Shown here in pieces: positions 37,390-48,580 of a stretch of DNA of 64,000 nucleotides. Source of the DNA: Hymenolepis diminuta (lineage: Eukaryota; Platyhelminthes; Cestoda; Cyclophyllidea; Hymenolepididae); assembly GCA_900708905.1 (NCBI GenBank), contig CAADRB010000007.1, positions 356,146 to 420,145 on the forward strand, read 5' to 3'. The notes beneath the pieces were generated by a model. It was not told the origin of the DNA and did no database searches. It saw only the letters and a program-made list of their open reading frames with translations. The number at the start of each line of letters is the position of its first letter. The first letter of the stretch is position 1. The translations under genes were made by a program, and so were the position numbers.

Positions 37390-38619
37390 ATGCGAATTCG
37401 TCGCGTAGCACGTATAATAATGTCGGTGTTATTTAACATGAGAGAGCATTACAGTCGCCTCTCGACAAGTACGACTTCCTCAGACTCTCACCGAAAATGT
37501 TCTGACTCTTTTTGCTCGGATCGACTCTCGTTTTATCGTGGCTTATTTGCTCAACATGCTCCTCCACTATCTTGTCTTCTCTTTGCTTGTCTTCTTGTTT
37601 CCTTACCGGAAGGCGATCGACTCAAGTTTTATTTAGTTACTGTTGTTCTACTGCTCATGTTTTTCGTCTGTCTTGTTTACTTTCTTGAAACGTTCTTCAC
37701 TTTTGCTCCAAATATCCCCGGTAAAAGTCGATTTTACGTTGAAATGCCTCAAAGTTCCCAATTTCCCAACTGGAGGGTTGTTAAACTCAAGGCACCATCC
37801 TTGGGAAGTGGTGGAGAAGTCACTCTGAAATCTTTTCTTATTCTTCAAGAAGATCCTGCTAAGAGAGTCACCGCTCCGACGATCCTTTTCATTCATGGAA
37901 ATGCCGGGAATATCGGTCATCGATTACCTATGGCGAAAGTTCTCTATGATGCCTGTGGAGCTAATGTCTTCCTTTTGGAGTACCGAGGATATGGATATTC
38001 AAACGGTCAGGCGAATGAAGCTGGTATCTGTGCGGATGCAAAAGTTGCTCTTGATTACTTAGCTTCGGGAGCTAATGGCGACATCAATGGGCGAAATATT
38101 TTCGTTTTTGGAAGATCAATAGGAGGTGCAATTGTTGTCGATTTGTGTACCCAACCTGAGCTACCAGCTCATGTTCGAGGGATTATCCTGGAGAATACTT
38201 TCACTTCTATCCCAGAAATGGGACAGGCTATATTTTGCAATATTTTCGGTTCAATTGGGCGATTTCTCCTGCCCACTGCATTTGTTCACAATCGATTCAA
38301 TTCCCTGAAAAAGTTGACTAAATGCACACTGAATGAGGACTTGAAGTTCTTGTTCATCTCCGGCTCTAAGGATGACTTGGTGCCACCACGTATGATGAAG
38401 CAATTGGCCACAGCCTGGGCTATTAAATCGGGAAAGACTGATGGACCGGATGAAGCGTGGAATTTTGAAAACCCACAGGCTTTCATCGAACGGGGAAGTG
38501 AGGGGATTGTTTATTTTGAAGGTGGAAATCACGGAACTACCTGGACGTGTGATGGTTTCAATGATGTGGTTAAGCATTTTCTATCTCTTCATCAAATCCC
38601 GGTTAGTGTGGATAAGTAA
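37390..38619 (+). CDS. ABHD13: ABHD13-like alpha/beta hydrolase (BEM46 family)
   Basis: An intronless frame of 409 codons from the ATG at 37390; an in-frame ATG at 37357 is the alternative start. It encodes a membrane-associated serine hydrolase of the BEM46/ABHD13 family, which has been linked to protein depalmitoylation. A hydrophobic segment at residues about 80-105 (YLVTVVLLLMFFVCLVYF) fits a signal anchor. Family motifs are HGNAGNIGHRLP (His at residue 169, oxyanion region), LLEYRGYGYSNG, and the nucleophile elbow GRSIGG with Ser 243. The acid is in GSKDDLVPPRMMKQL (Asp 328 or 329) and the catalytic His is in GGNHGTTW (381). Human ABHD13 is about 337 residues, so this protein has an N-terminal extension of roughly 70. 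It lies about 240 bp downstream of RBM25 on the same strand. Confidence 0.92.
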   Translation: MRIRRVARIIMSVLFNMREHYSRLSTSTTSSDSHRKCSDSFCSDRLSFYRGLFAQHAPPLSCLLFACLLVSLPEGDRLKFYLVTVVLLLMFFVCLVYFLETFFTFAPNIPGKSRFYVEMPQSSQFPNWRVVKLKAPSLGSGGEVTLKSFLILQEDPAKRVTAPTILFIHGNAGNIGHRLPMAKVLYDACGANVFLLEYRGYGYSNGQANEAGICADAKVALDYLASGANGDINGRNIFVFGRSIGGAIVVDLCTQPELPAHVRGIILENTFTSIPEMGQAIFCNIFGSIGRFLLPTAFVHNRFNSLKKLTKCTLNEDLKFLFISGSKDDLVPPRMMKQLATAWAIKSGKTDGPDEAWNFENPQAFIERGSEGIVYFEGGNHGTTWTCDGFNDVVKHFLSLHQIPVSVDK

Positions 38620-39984
38620 CCGGCTGAAACGGTGATGGCCCTTTGTAATAATTCATTTTCCTTACTTTGAATTGGAGCCCTTTTATTATGAATTCTGAAT
38701 TTGGGGAGTAAATTCGATTGAGCGGTAAAATCAATGAATGATGTTCTAGGTCCCGAAATAGTAATGTCAATGTTGATATTTATTGTTGTATGTTGATGTT
38801 GGTTGAGTTTCATGGTTGTCATCAAATATTACTGTTAATCCAGTGACGGGGTTTATATGCATTTTGGAAGAGCCCGAATCAGGGTAAATATACTCTCAGA
38901 GAAGGAATGATCTTCCTAAAGTCTAAATAGAAACAGCAGCTTTTCCTGAATGAGAAGACTAGGAGTTAAGTCGGATCGCGAGTTTACTGAGTACAAGCAC
39001 GGATAAAGAGACGTGGGAGAGAGAATTGGGGTAGCGAGAAAAGAGGCCATTGATAGTCGTCAACGTATGTGGAGTTGCGACCGTTAAATATCACCTGACA
39101 GTTAAAGCCGTCGAGTTGAGTCGACATGTAAGCACGCATGATCGAATAATACAGGTCTATGTATTTCCCTATATCTAATTCAGAATCATCAATTATTCTA
39201 AACCACTAGGTCGATCGCGGCTTCTTTTGTCTTGCTGTTAAAAGTTTACATAAAATGTATCCATAGACTCACAAGGACTAAATTTTCACGTATAAGGTCT
39301 GTTGCTGCAAATTCTTTAACCTCGTTTAAGTACACTAGTCCTCTTAACGGTAGATCATTTTACTTAATAGATTCCAAGCATACAGAGTTCGTTTAAACAG
39401 AATAGATTTGGAAAGATCGAAGTCACCCATTTGTTAAACCAAGATAAACTCTTTCTATCATCAGAAAAAACTGAACTAGTTCTCCAAATGCGGAATGTGT
39501 CAGCGCTTGACCAGCCGCACAGATTAATCGGCCAGGTACCAGATGCCGTGGACAAGATTCGTGAGTACTCCGAAATCCCATCGTAAAACTTGGACTGATC
39601 TGCTTCCGCTGTTCGGACGCCTTCTTAAGATAGTAACCAGTTCGCCCTAGTCTAGATAACAGTCAAACCTTTGCTATCAGAAACCGGCATTTGTGGCAAC
39701 TATCACGTAATCACCAGAACTAAGAAATTAAAACCAAAACTCCACTTTCCACAGCCTCAGTAAATGCGTCGTTGAAACTTGTACATTTATATGCTCATTA
39801 GGAACTTCTAAGATATTATCAAAATCATACCCAAAGGTAATTCACACGACACCCCAAATGTGCAAAACAAGACACTTGCCTGTTTAAGAACGAACATTTA
39901 CTAGGTTATCATGAATGAAAATGTACTTGAAGTCAATATTTTCGATAATAAAATTGGTCAATGGGCCTCCTAAAGGAAAAGGAA

Positions 39985-40380
39985 TAAAGTCAGGAATGCA
40001 ATCAGGGGTAAAATTTGTCATCAAGTTACAGACGGTAACTCCAAAATCATCAGCGCATTTAGAAAACGCACATCTTAGATTGAGTGTCGACGGGTAAATT
40101 TAAAGTCGGAGACAACATCACAGTTTGGGTCAGCGACCTAATCAAAAGTGAAAGTGATGTTTAGAAATGCAATCAGTGGTTAAATTTGTCATCAGATTAC
40201 AGACGGTAACTCCAAAGTCATCATTCCAATTTGGATAAAATCTTACCTCATCGGTCATTATGTGCAAATATGAAATCCACCACTTCGTTTCAAAATTACC
40301 TAGAATCAAAACAGTGAGGTCGGGAGTGAAATCAGTGGTAAAATATATCATCAAATTACAGACGGTAACTCCAAATACAT
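39985..40380 (+). repeat. imperfect tandem repeat, three units of about 160-170 bp
   Basis: The block AATCAG(G/T)GGTxAAAT followed by TCATCAxxTTACAGACGGTAACTCCA recurs three times. The GACGGTAACTCCA core starts at 40031, 40202 and 40361 (spacings 171 and 159). The sequence between cores is much less conserved. No coding frame runs through it. Confidence 0.75.
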
Positions 40381-42210
40381 CATGGCATTAAATAAAGACT
40401 CACTTATCAAGACATCCAATCAATGACAGTTATGTGAAGGACATAGCAAGTCAATATCCAGAACCAAAGGTGAAATTTTTCATGAAAAGGCAAAATATAG
40501 CACACCCCACGCCACCATGCTAGCCACACCGATTGAACTATGCGGGCTGCATTCAATTAAATGTACAAATTGAACCAAGTTGTGATAAATATGCATATAC
40601 GGTCTTTATGTGTTTAAGATACACATTCCGTTTCCCATTTGAAAATTATTAATAAACTTCAGGCATTACTTTATGTTACAATGGCCAGTATACTTTTCAG
40701 CATATATTTTTCAAGTTGAATAACATTATCTTTACCAGAAACCTACTATACATATTTAGCACTCTCCGTACCCTTAGTTGTTGCCATTTTGCACGCTGTT
40801 TATGCTCATTAAGTTATTTGAGCTATTAAATATTAAATCAGTATGAAATAATCGCAATTTAAGTCTAATGTACAAAGTCTATATTTAGATAAAACACAAA
40901 TGCTTATCTTTATACGTAGCCTATTTATAATCACTTGTGGCTTAACTCATAAATCGGAAGATTAATGGTCATTACTGAGATTAAGAAAATTGTCTCCTTA
41001 ACCGACAATTGGCGTTTCTTCGTAAATGTTCATTCGAAATAATCTTCGACATCGGTGAAGGGAACATTATGAAATTATAATTTGACATTGATCAATGGAA
41101 ACTTTTTCTATGGACCAGTCAATTTAATCCCATTAAGCTACATACGTTATTAAGTGCTTATAAACATTATCAATTGGTACGTTTCGTCATATATTATAAT
41201 TATATTCTTTTTATACGTTGAGGTATTTATGTGCATTGGGATACACATGGCATGCACAGATTCCACTCTGATTATAACGTGCACTCATGTTACCAGTGCG
41301 AATATTCGCTTTGTTTTTTCAACTTCGATTAAATCGATTTCACACTTTTTACTGTTCTCTTCAAATAAGAATTCTTGCATATTTATTTTGCATATATTTC
41401 ATTACCAATGCCAAGGTCCAATTGAACCTTACATTTAAATCTAATGTTACCAAAGCCCCAATGTCTTAAATTCTCAGGTGTGATATGTTCAAATAAATCT
41501 TGATATCAATAGTCCAGCAACAGAAAAATTTTTTAAATCACCTTAGGAACAAAAATTGCGAATATCCTTTCCAGTACTCATAAATTATGCAAATTGCGAT
41601 TAAATAAAATTGGAACTGCGGAAACACATAAATAACCAGAACTCGAATTTTTCTTTATAATTTAAGAAAACTTATTGTACAATTTATTTGTCTGACCTAA
41701 AGTGATCGTGCACCTTTGCTATATTTATTACTCAATTGCACAATACATTTTCTGAAAGCAATGATTGTACAGCTCGGTTCTATTTTGTAAATTAATAAAA
41801 AATGCGTAAGGCACATACGACACTGTTCTGATCTGCTCTTCTCTATAGAATAGCGTAACCGATTTTTAGATTCTCTAAGATATTACACCAGTTACACATA
41901 CGACCCGACAACGTCACAATACAAAACGACCCAATCCACTATACCAAAATAAGACGCACGTTTTTTTATCGGTAGGTCGGTTTTTATTATGTTCCTTTTA
42001 CAACCGTAATGTAAACAAATTCGTTCAAATAAAAGGTAATTAAAAGAAGCATGAATTAAAAGGTAGAAAATAAAGAATCATACATATGAGAATTATTTTG
42101 AGAAAAATATTGTTTTCTTATATTTGATAGACCCCACTCACTAAGCCCCAGAAAACAAATCTTTCAACACCAAGATAAAGACTCAATAAATAATACTGTA
42201 CGGTGGGCTT

Positions 42211-42558
42211 TGTGGGGCTCACAATGCTAACACTGCTGATCGAGGGAATCTTGCGTGCGCTAGAACAGTCTGGAAAGTGCGCACAAGTTACTGATCGCAT
42301 AGCGGTGAAGTGCAAAAGTGCGCGCAGGTGTCTTCCCAGCTAATCAGTGGCCACTATTCCCACAGCGTAACGTATTTAATGACTAATACATCGGTAGTTT
42401 AAGGGCAACGGAATGTCTCCTCGTCCTCATTGCTGTGGGCATAGCTTAGCCAATCTTGGGGATAAATTTATACCAGAGGACTCCGCTAGAGGGCATTTTC
42501 ATTTCTTAAGAGGTTTCTGAGGTTTAGCATAAAGCTCATTTTTGTTGCATCTGCTACA
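42211..42558 (+). mobile_element. LTR-like repeat, family B, copy 1
   Basis: A 348-bp copy starting TGTGGGGCTCACAA and ending GCATCTGCTACA. Shared blocks with the copies at 45076-45407 and 46088-46440 include GCTAACA, GTATTTAATGACTAA, AGAGGACTC and CTAGAGG. The flanking 5-mers (GGCTT and GTTTT) differ, so this looks like the oldest insertion. Confidence 0.65.
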
Positions 42559-44653
42559 GTTTTAGTCTTAAAGAAGTCAAGTAGTCTCACAGTAGCTTCA
42601 TTTAGGGTGTTTGTACAGCAAATTCAGAATTAAAATTTATTAACATCTCGTAAGCGAGAAAGATTTACAAATTCATGTCATTCATCAGATAAGAAAACAA
42701 CACATACGAAGAAATTTAAGAATATGATTTAGTGTTGGGATGTCACTGCAAATGACTTCACTTACCTTATTTTACGATAATGAATATAAATTTATGAAGA
42801 AAAATAATTTTCACAGAATAAGTCGATCAAGTTATACCACTATATTCCATTATAGGGGCTTGAGGACACTTTTCGCTCTAACACATCTTCACTATAAACA
42901 TGAAATTAATTACCGGAGACTTCATTTTTCAAAACCTTGTATAATTATTTCGTCTATATTCCCACTAATGTGCCATAATAAAAAGTAATTACTTCATACA
43001 ATTTAATTGCTGTTCTTAAATTACAGAGATGAGTTAGTCAGCCATTCCTGCAATGACTGACAAAATCATGACGCCATACTCGTCATTATTTTCGTCCTTA
43101 ATATTCATCAAAAACTATCCAATCCATGTAAATTTAATGTTGATTGTTGACAACATAAATAATACTGTGGCTGTGCTTGACTTAGACCTACTGGACTAAG
43201 TATGGAGAAGGCTGATGTGCTGTGACTTTACTCCGGAACAGAGTAAATTTATATACCTTTTATCAACTATTATGAAAAAAAGACGGACATGGATTTCAGA
43301 TGTTAGCTGACTATTGTACTAAGACAAAGCATGCTTTTGCGACTTTGAGTAACGTTTACCTTTATCTTAGCAGCAAAATACAATAAAATATACAAAGGAG
43401 ACAGTTGAATTTTGTCAGCCGCATTGAATATTTATTTCATTCAATAAAGGTATTGGTTACCGGTGCATCCACCAGTCACCCTAGATGAACTTACCAAAAT
43501 ATTTTAAAAGCGGAACGTTGATTAATTTGGCCGTTTGACCTCAAAATATGATGCTAAGTGCACATGACGATGTTAAGTTGCTTTCCTGCTGCGTAAACTT
43601 AAGGAAGATTGCAGTTAGATATGTGCTTTTCAGATACTAAGACCCAAAAAACATTAGACATCATTAAACCTACTGTACGCTGCATCAAGCATTACGATAG
43701 TTATTTGAAGAATTGAGTTCAGGCGGGAAAGTTAATGAGATATTTTTCCAAACTGGGGCGAAAAAAGGGAGAAAGCTCAATTATCCCTATCAGGAATTTT
43801 GTCCGTCAAATTTTTGCTGTTCAAAAGATAAATCTTATTAATTTACTTTGAATTTTCAAGTCTGCTTCAGTTAAGCAGTTCAATTAAAACAGTGTAGCAT
43901 CTTATTTTTTTAAATCAGAGGTGCCTTTCTTCGGCTTCTGTGTTCTGGCGCATCAGCCCTACAAATCAATAAGTGAATAGAGATAGTTTCTACCACTCAA
44001 TCCTCATATCCGCTAAATCTGTTGAAGAGACGTGTTCTTCAGCACTCATCTGGAGTTTTTGTGATTCTGTACTACCTCGCTTGACCATTTTTAATATGCA
44101 TAGTTGGCGACGAGCGTCGAAACCATGTCCTCTGACTGCAGTGCAGCATTAGCTCATTTCGCTTTTTTGCAATATTTATCTGTTTTATTCATGGAGATAT
44201 TTCATATATAGCATAAAGGATCTACAATGGGACAAAATTTAGTGTAGTCCAAGCAGCAAAATAAAATAGACCAATAGCCACCTTTGGTACAGAGTGGATG
44301 AAAAGGAATGCAACTGCAAATTTTCCCTATTTAGCTTTCTGATACTGTAGAATTATTGTCCCACTCCCTACATATTTTTGATATCTGGCAAATAATTAGT
44401 CTTGGGTATATAGATTTTAAGCTGATGCTGCATAAAGCGCAAAACGATTACAAAGTAGTGAACGCATACCGCTCCAACTGTCTTACAGATGACCTCCAAC
44501 AGTCCCAAAATTAGCATAATGTAGTGGTCTTTTAATGAAAAAAACATGAATAAGTTGAGCTTATAAACGAGCTTTTGACCAATATTTATGAATACAAAAT
44601 TACCGAAGAGTTTAAACCACTCTAAATATAATATAAATAACGCTGAGACTCAC

Positions 44654-45012
44654 CAATGAGAAACGCATATTCTACCGAACCTCCAGTTAAGCCGAAGTGA
44701 TCAATATTATTGGCCACCCCTCTCATTGGATTAGCATCGAGAGCATCAAAGTCGTGATCTCCGATTCTGAAGACGAGCATGCCAACCATTTCACCACCGA
44801 CATGAATTATGTAGTAATAATACGTCCATTTATTTAAGGATCGGATCGAATATATCAATTGGACAAAAGAATGCATAGCTAACACACTCTAGGCGATTAA
44901 AGGGACAGTTTTGCAAGGCCTTACAATAACCTTTTGTCATTTTGATACTTTTTTCCAGCTTCGGCTTGTAAAATTTATTTCTAAAGTTCATATTCATGTA
45001 GTTTCTCTTCAT
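44654..45012 (-). CDS. weak candidate gene, unrecognised
   Basis: On the minus strand an ATG at 45012 opens MKRNYMNMNFRNKF. A GT-AG intron of 52 bp (inside 44933-44880) keeps phase into MHSFVQLIYSIRSL...VGGEMVGMLVFRIG and then VEYAFLIG, where a consensus donor GTGAGT follows at 44653. An acceptor-like AG (TTCTAG) sits just upstream of the ATG. I do not recognise the protein and did not find the next exon. It starts 64 bp downstream of an inverted family-B LTR, so it could be retroelement-derived or chance. Treat as a hypothesis. Confidence 0.25.
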
Positions 45013-45075
45013 TTTGTTGAGAAGCCTAGAATTTGGAATAAATATATATGAAAATGGAGTAAAAAATAAGGAGAG

Positions 45076-45407
45076 TGTAACGGATACTACACCAATAAGT
45101 CTTTTTGCTACACCTAAGTAATCCTTCTTAGCATTCCAAATAGCCTCTAGCAGAGTCCTCTGTTATCAATTTGCTCCCAGACTATGCCCAAAGTAGTAAG
45201 AACAAGAAAGATGTCGACTCTGTACGTGTCGTTGTCAAAAGTTTAGCCATTAAATACAAAACCACGCTAGGCTGCAGGATCTTGATTGCTAATTGGCTGA
45301 GGTGGGCTCTGCACGCACGTCGGCGCTTGTTCTCTACTTACGAGCATTTTCCAGGCTGTTCTAGGGCACGTGATTCAATCAGCCTTGTTAGCGTTGTGAA
45401 CTCCACA
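45076..45407 (-). mobile_element. LTR-like repeat, family B, inverted copy
   Basis: Read on the minus strand this 332-bp copy starts TGTGGAGTTCACAACGCTAA and ends GTATCCGTTACA. It matches the 46088 copy along its length, including ACAAGGCTGATTGAATCACG, AATCAGCAATCAAGATC-like and AGAGGCTATTTGGA blocks. A clear target-site duplication is not visible. Confidence 0.7.
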
Positions 45408-46087
45408 AGTGACTGTATGGCCAATTTCTTCTTTACACGCTTGTTGTTGTTTTAAGCTAAGAGCAGTAATTAGTGCTACTCACAAATGTATATTTTATCT
45501 CTCTTTGTATGTATAAAAATGATAAAGGTTCAGCTTGAGAGAACTTTTGTGGGATCCAGTACGCTTAAATGTCTTTGCTGGTCGCATCTACTTGCCCATG
45601 GCTGTAAGAAGAAACAAATGAATGAGTGGCATAACGAATCACTCAGTAAAACTAATTAAATACGCCGAACACGACTCCACCGAAAACCAAAATCATGGAC
45701 ATTAAGCTTGAACATTCCAAAATGAATTCCATTCCTTATAAGCAAGTGGACAAATCAGTGGTCGAAAATTCAAATGAAGTAAGGTTTTTGACATTATGAC
45801 TTCATTATTTATTCCTGTTCGGACTTTTTCCCATTGCCAGAACATTTTTCCATCCAATAATTTCAACTTATAACGTTTGCATTTGTGAAATCATGAGGAG
45901 TTACCAGTCAGTAAAGAATGATTAGTGGTTACCATCACGCATTCCTCGGTATGCTGTTGTTAACTGAGGATTTGTATTAGTTTGTTTCTTTTAACAAACG
46001 TATGCATGTGTATTTTTTCACGCAAGGTTAAGAAGCTGTGCTTCTCCATAAGTTCGCGGTGTACGAGTTTTAGAAGAAAGAAGCATC

Positions 46088-46440
46088 TGTGGGGTTCACA
46101 ACGCTAACAAGGCTGATTGAATCACGTGCGCTAGAGCTCACCACGGGAAGTGCGGCCATGTAACCGGTCGCGTTGAGATCAAGCGCGGCGTGTGTGCAGA
46201 GACCTCCCCAACCAATCAGCAATCAAGATCCCTGAAGCCCAGCATGGTTTTGTATTTAATGACTAAGCTTTCAAAAAAAAAGCAACGAAGTGGTCAATAA
46301 ACCCTCTCCACTCAGCATCTTACCGGTTCTTACCANNNNNNNNNNAGCTTAGCTAATTTGGGAGTGAATTGGTAATAGAGGACTCTACTAGAGGCTATTT
46401 GGACTGCTAGGAGGATAACTTAGGTGTAGCATCCGCTACA
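46088..46440 (+). mobile_element. solo LTR, family B, copy 3
   Basis: Starts TGTGGGGTTCACAACGC, ends GCATCCGCTACA, and is flanked by a direct repeat CATC (46084-46087 and 46441-46444; CATCT if the shared T is counted). The 3' end forms a perfect hairpin, GTGTAGC-ATCC-GCTACAC (46424-46441). A 10-base N run (46336-46345) lies inside. TG...CA ends plus a 4-5 bp duplication are the hallmarks of an LTR retroelement end, and no internal coding region adjoins it. Confidence 0.72.
46336..46345. other. assembly gap (10 N)
   Basis: A ten-base run of N within the family-B repeat. Confidence 0.99.
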
Positions 46441-47757
46441 CATCTAGTGTATTTTCAACACTTCCGACTTAAAGAATTCGAAAGAAAGGCAACGGAATTT
46501 TGTGAAACTTTTACCACAATCTCCGCAATTTTTTACATACATTGTGTTATTTGTCGAAAAGAAATTCACCTAACTTCCTCGCCTTTCTCATTCTATTAAT
46601 TTAATTCACATTTAATATTTACTACTGATAAAAATATCGATTTTCCTCCGGAATAGAAAGTTAGTAACTTTTTAATCCTTCATCACATTAAAGGAGGCAA
46701 ATAAAGTTCCTAAAGTCGTGCACTTATAAATAACTCCAAGAAACAAAAGTGTAGTTGACTATGAAACCGTAACTATGGTATCAAAAGTTGCAATGCAAGT
46801 ATCAAAGACTAGAAATAACAGAATCAAACTGAGTTGAATTGAAGTTCCTTAAAAGACAACTTTGAGCAAATTGCATAATAGATAAAGTATAGATAACTTA
46901 TCCTCCAAGTACAACAAATTAATATGAAAATATTTCAAACAATTCAATTTTACGGAAATGAGGTCAAAGAGGCTGCGCTGCTATAACGCTTGGAAGCCCA
47001 GTTTCCGCCTCCAGATATTGGTTGGCTATGTTGATTCAGATCCGGAGAGGGGAGACTCTTTATTATATTTTACGAGATCATTTATAGATATACTTTAATT
47101 AGTGTTTGAAGAGCAACCCACTATCCGGATAGTTGGAGAGGAGGAAGGGGAAGGTGCTGTCTACACCAACGATTCAAATATTTGGACAACCATGCAACTG
47201 AGTATTGATTAAGTCGATGGACACCTGTGAGACCATCAGAGATTTGACAGTGCAGAGATTATACAGCTTTGAGTATTGTCTGTCGGAGTTCTGCCAGAAC
47301 ATACGTCAGTTGCAAAAAGACGGCGCTCAGTCGTATATGTAGGCAATAATCAACACAATAAACGTTGTTAAATAGTTGCGAACTGGGGATAATCGGTATC
47401 GAGATTAATGTACTTTAGCTTTTTACCGTAATTTCTATGACCCTAAGCAACAACCAGCTAAGTCTTTATGGGCAGTGATAGCACGCCAATTCATTTAATC
47501 AAACCAACCAATCAACAATGAGTTCTTAATGCTTTACATATTGTCAGTACAAAATCGGAGTGGGCCAGAAATGTACAACCACACATAATAGAACATAGTT
47601 GATGGAAGTGAATTGAAAAGAATAGTAGAAAGTAGTGACAGATTTAAAATATGACGTAAAAAATCAAAATAAAATAAAATGCGTGACATTGTAGTCAAGC
47701 CCCAGGTGACAAGTAAATAGCAAAACAAAATAGAAGAAAAGTATTTTTGAGTTAAAT

Positions 47758-48580
47758 TTGCCTGAGGCTTTTGGAAGCAAATTAAGTACAAAACTGGTTA
47801 AATTTAAACTGTTAAATTTAAACAAATCTGTAAGGACAGAAAGGGTTGAAATACCTGCGAAATATGAGCTTTTGTTTGAAACTCAAATTATGGTTAAACA
47901 TTCACTTGATATTAATATATCCTCTTTGTTTATAAAGGTAGAAAACCTTCGACTATTTAGGCGAACGGATGCATACGCATAATTGTGAGGAAAAATATTT
48001 TGGAAAGGATAGGAAGATGTGGAATTCAGAACATTTATTTCTTTGCCTCTCACTCTCGAAGAATATATGGTGTTTGCTTCTCAAAAGATTTTCGAAGAAG
48101 AACAGTGATCTCATGGATAGTGCAATAGCATTGTTTTCTTGTCTAGGAACGTTTACTTACTGTTTACAGTTTTGCACTTTACTGTTTCTATTCGGATCCC
48201 TTGAAGTGAGTACTTAAGTGCATAATGACGGAAATCGGTATCGTTTTGCTGTTTTAGCGACGGCATTTTTTAAACTGCTCGGGAATACACCATAGAATCA
48301 GTGGTCTTAATTTTGCATGGAAGTTATTGACGGTATTTGTATTGATTCTTCACCATCCGATTGCCAAATTTCGCGGTGTGTATTATTGAATATTTAAATA
48401 CTTGTATAACTTTTTGTACGGAGTTGGCTTTCCATCACTCTGTTTAATACAGGCAGCTGGATCCCAAATGCTGCAATATACTGCATACACGCATCAAATG
48501 AAACGGAGCAGCCCAGTAAATACCTGAATTCCCCTCACCCATTATATTACAGAAACTGCCAAACGATGATATCAGAGTAG
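47758..48580 (+). CDS. candidate small membrane protein gene, unrecognised
   Basis: Four phase-compatible pieces with GT-AG borders: up to 47937 (ends ...SSLFIK), 47990-48205, 48258-48375 and 48453-48580. Exon 2 contains a hydrophobic stretch, ALFSCLGTFTYCLQFCTLLF, and exon 3 another, AWKLLTVFVLILHHP, so at least two membrane spans are predicted. Introns are 52, 52 and 77 bp, typical of this window. The true start is unknown (the first frame begins at or before 47758). The end may differ if GTAAAT at 48516 is used as a donor, giving a 37-bp intron. I cannot name a family. Confidence 0.38.

Larger units (their letters stand above)
38620..47757. other. repeat-rich gene-poor region
   Basis: Over 9 kb with no recognisable conserved gene. 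It holds an imperfect tandem array (39985-40380), three LTR-like repeats of family B (42211-42558, 45076-45407 inverted, 46088-46440), a weak minus-strand candidate gene (44654-45012) and a 10-base gap. The remainder is AT-rich and unassigned. Confidence 0.65.

Noticed and set aside
37351..37392. GTG at 37351 as the ABHD13 start, or GTGAGT...AG as a 22-bp cis intron
   Set aside because: Eukaryotic starts at GTG are not expected, and 22 bp is too short for a spliceosomal intron. ATG 37390 (or 37357) is preferred.
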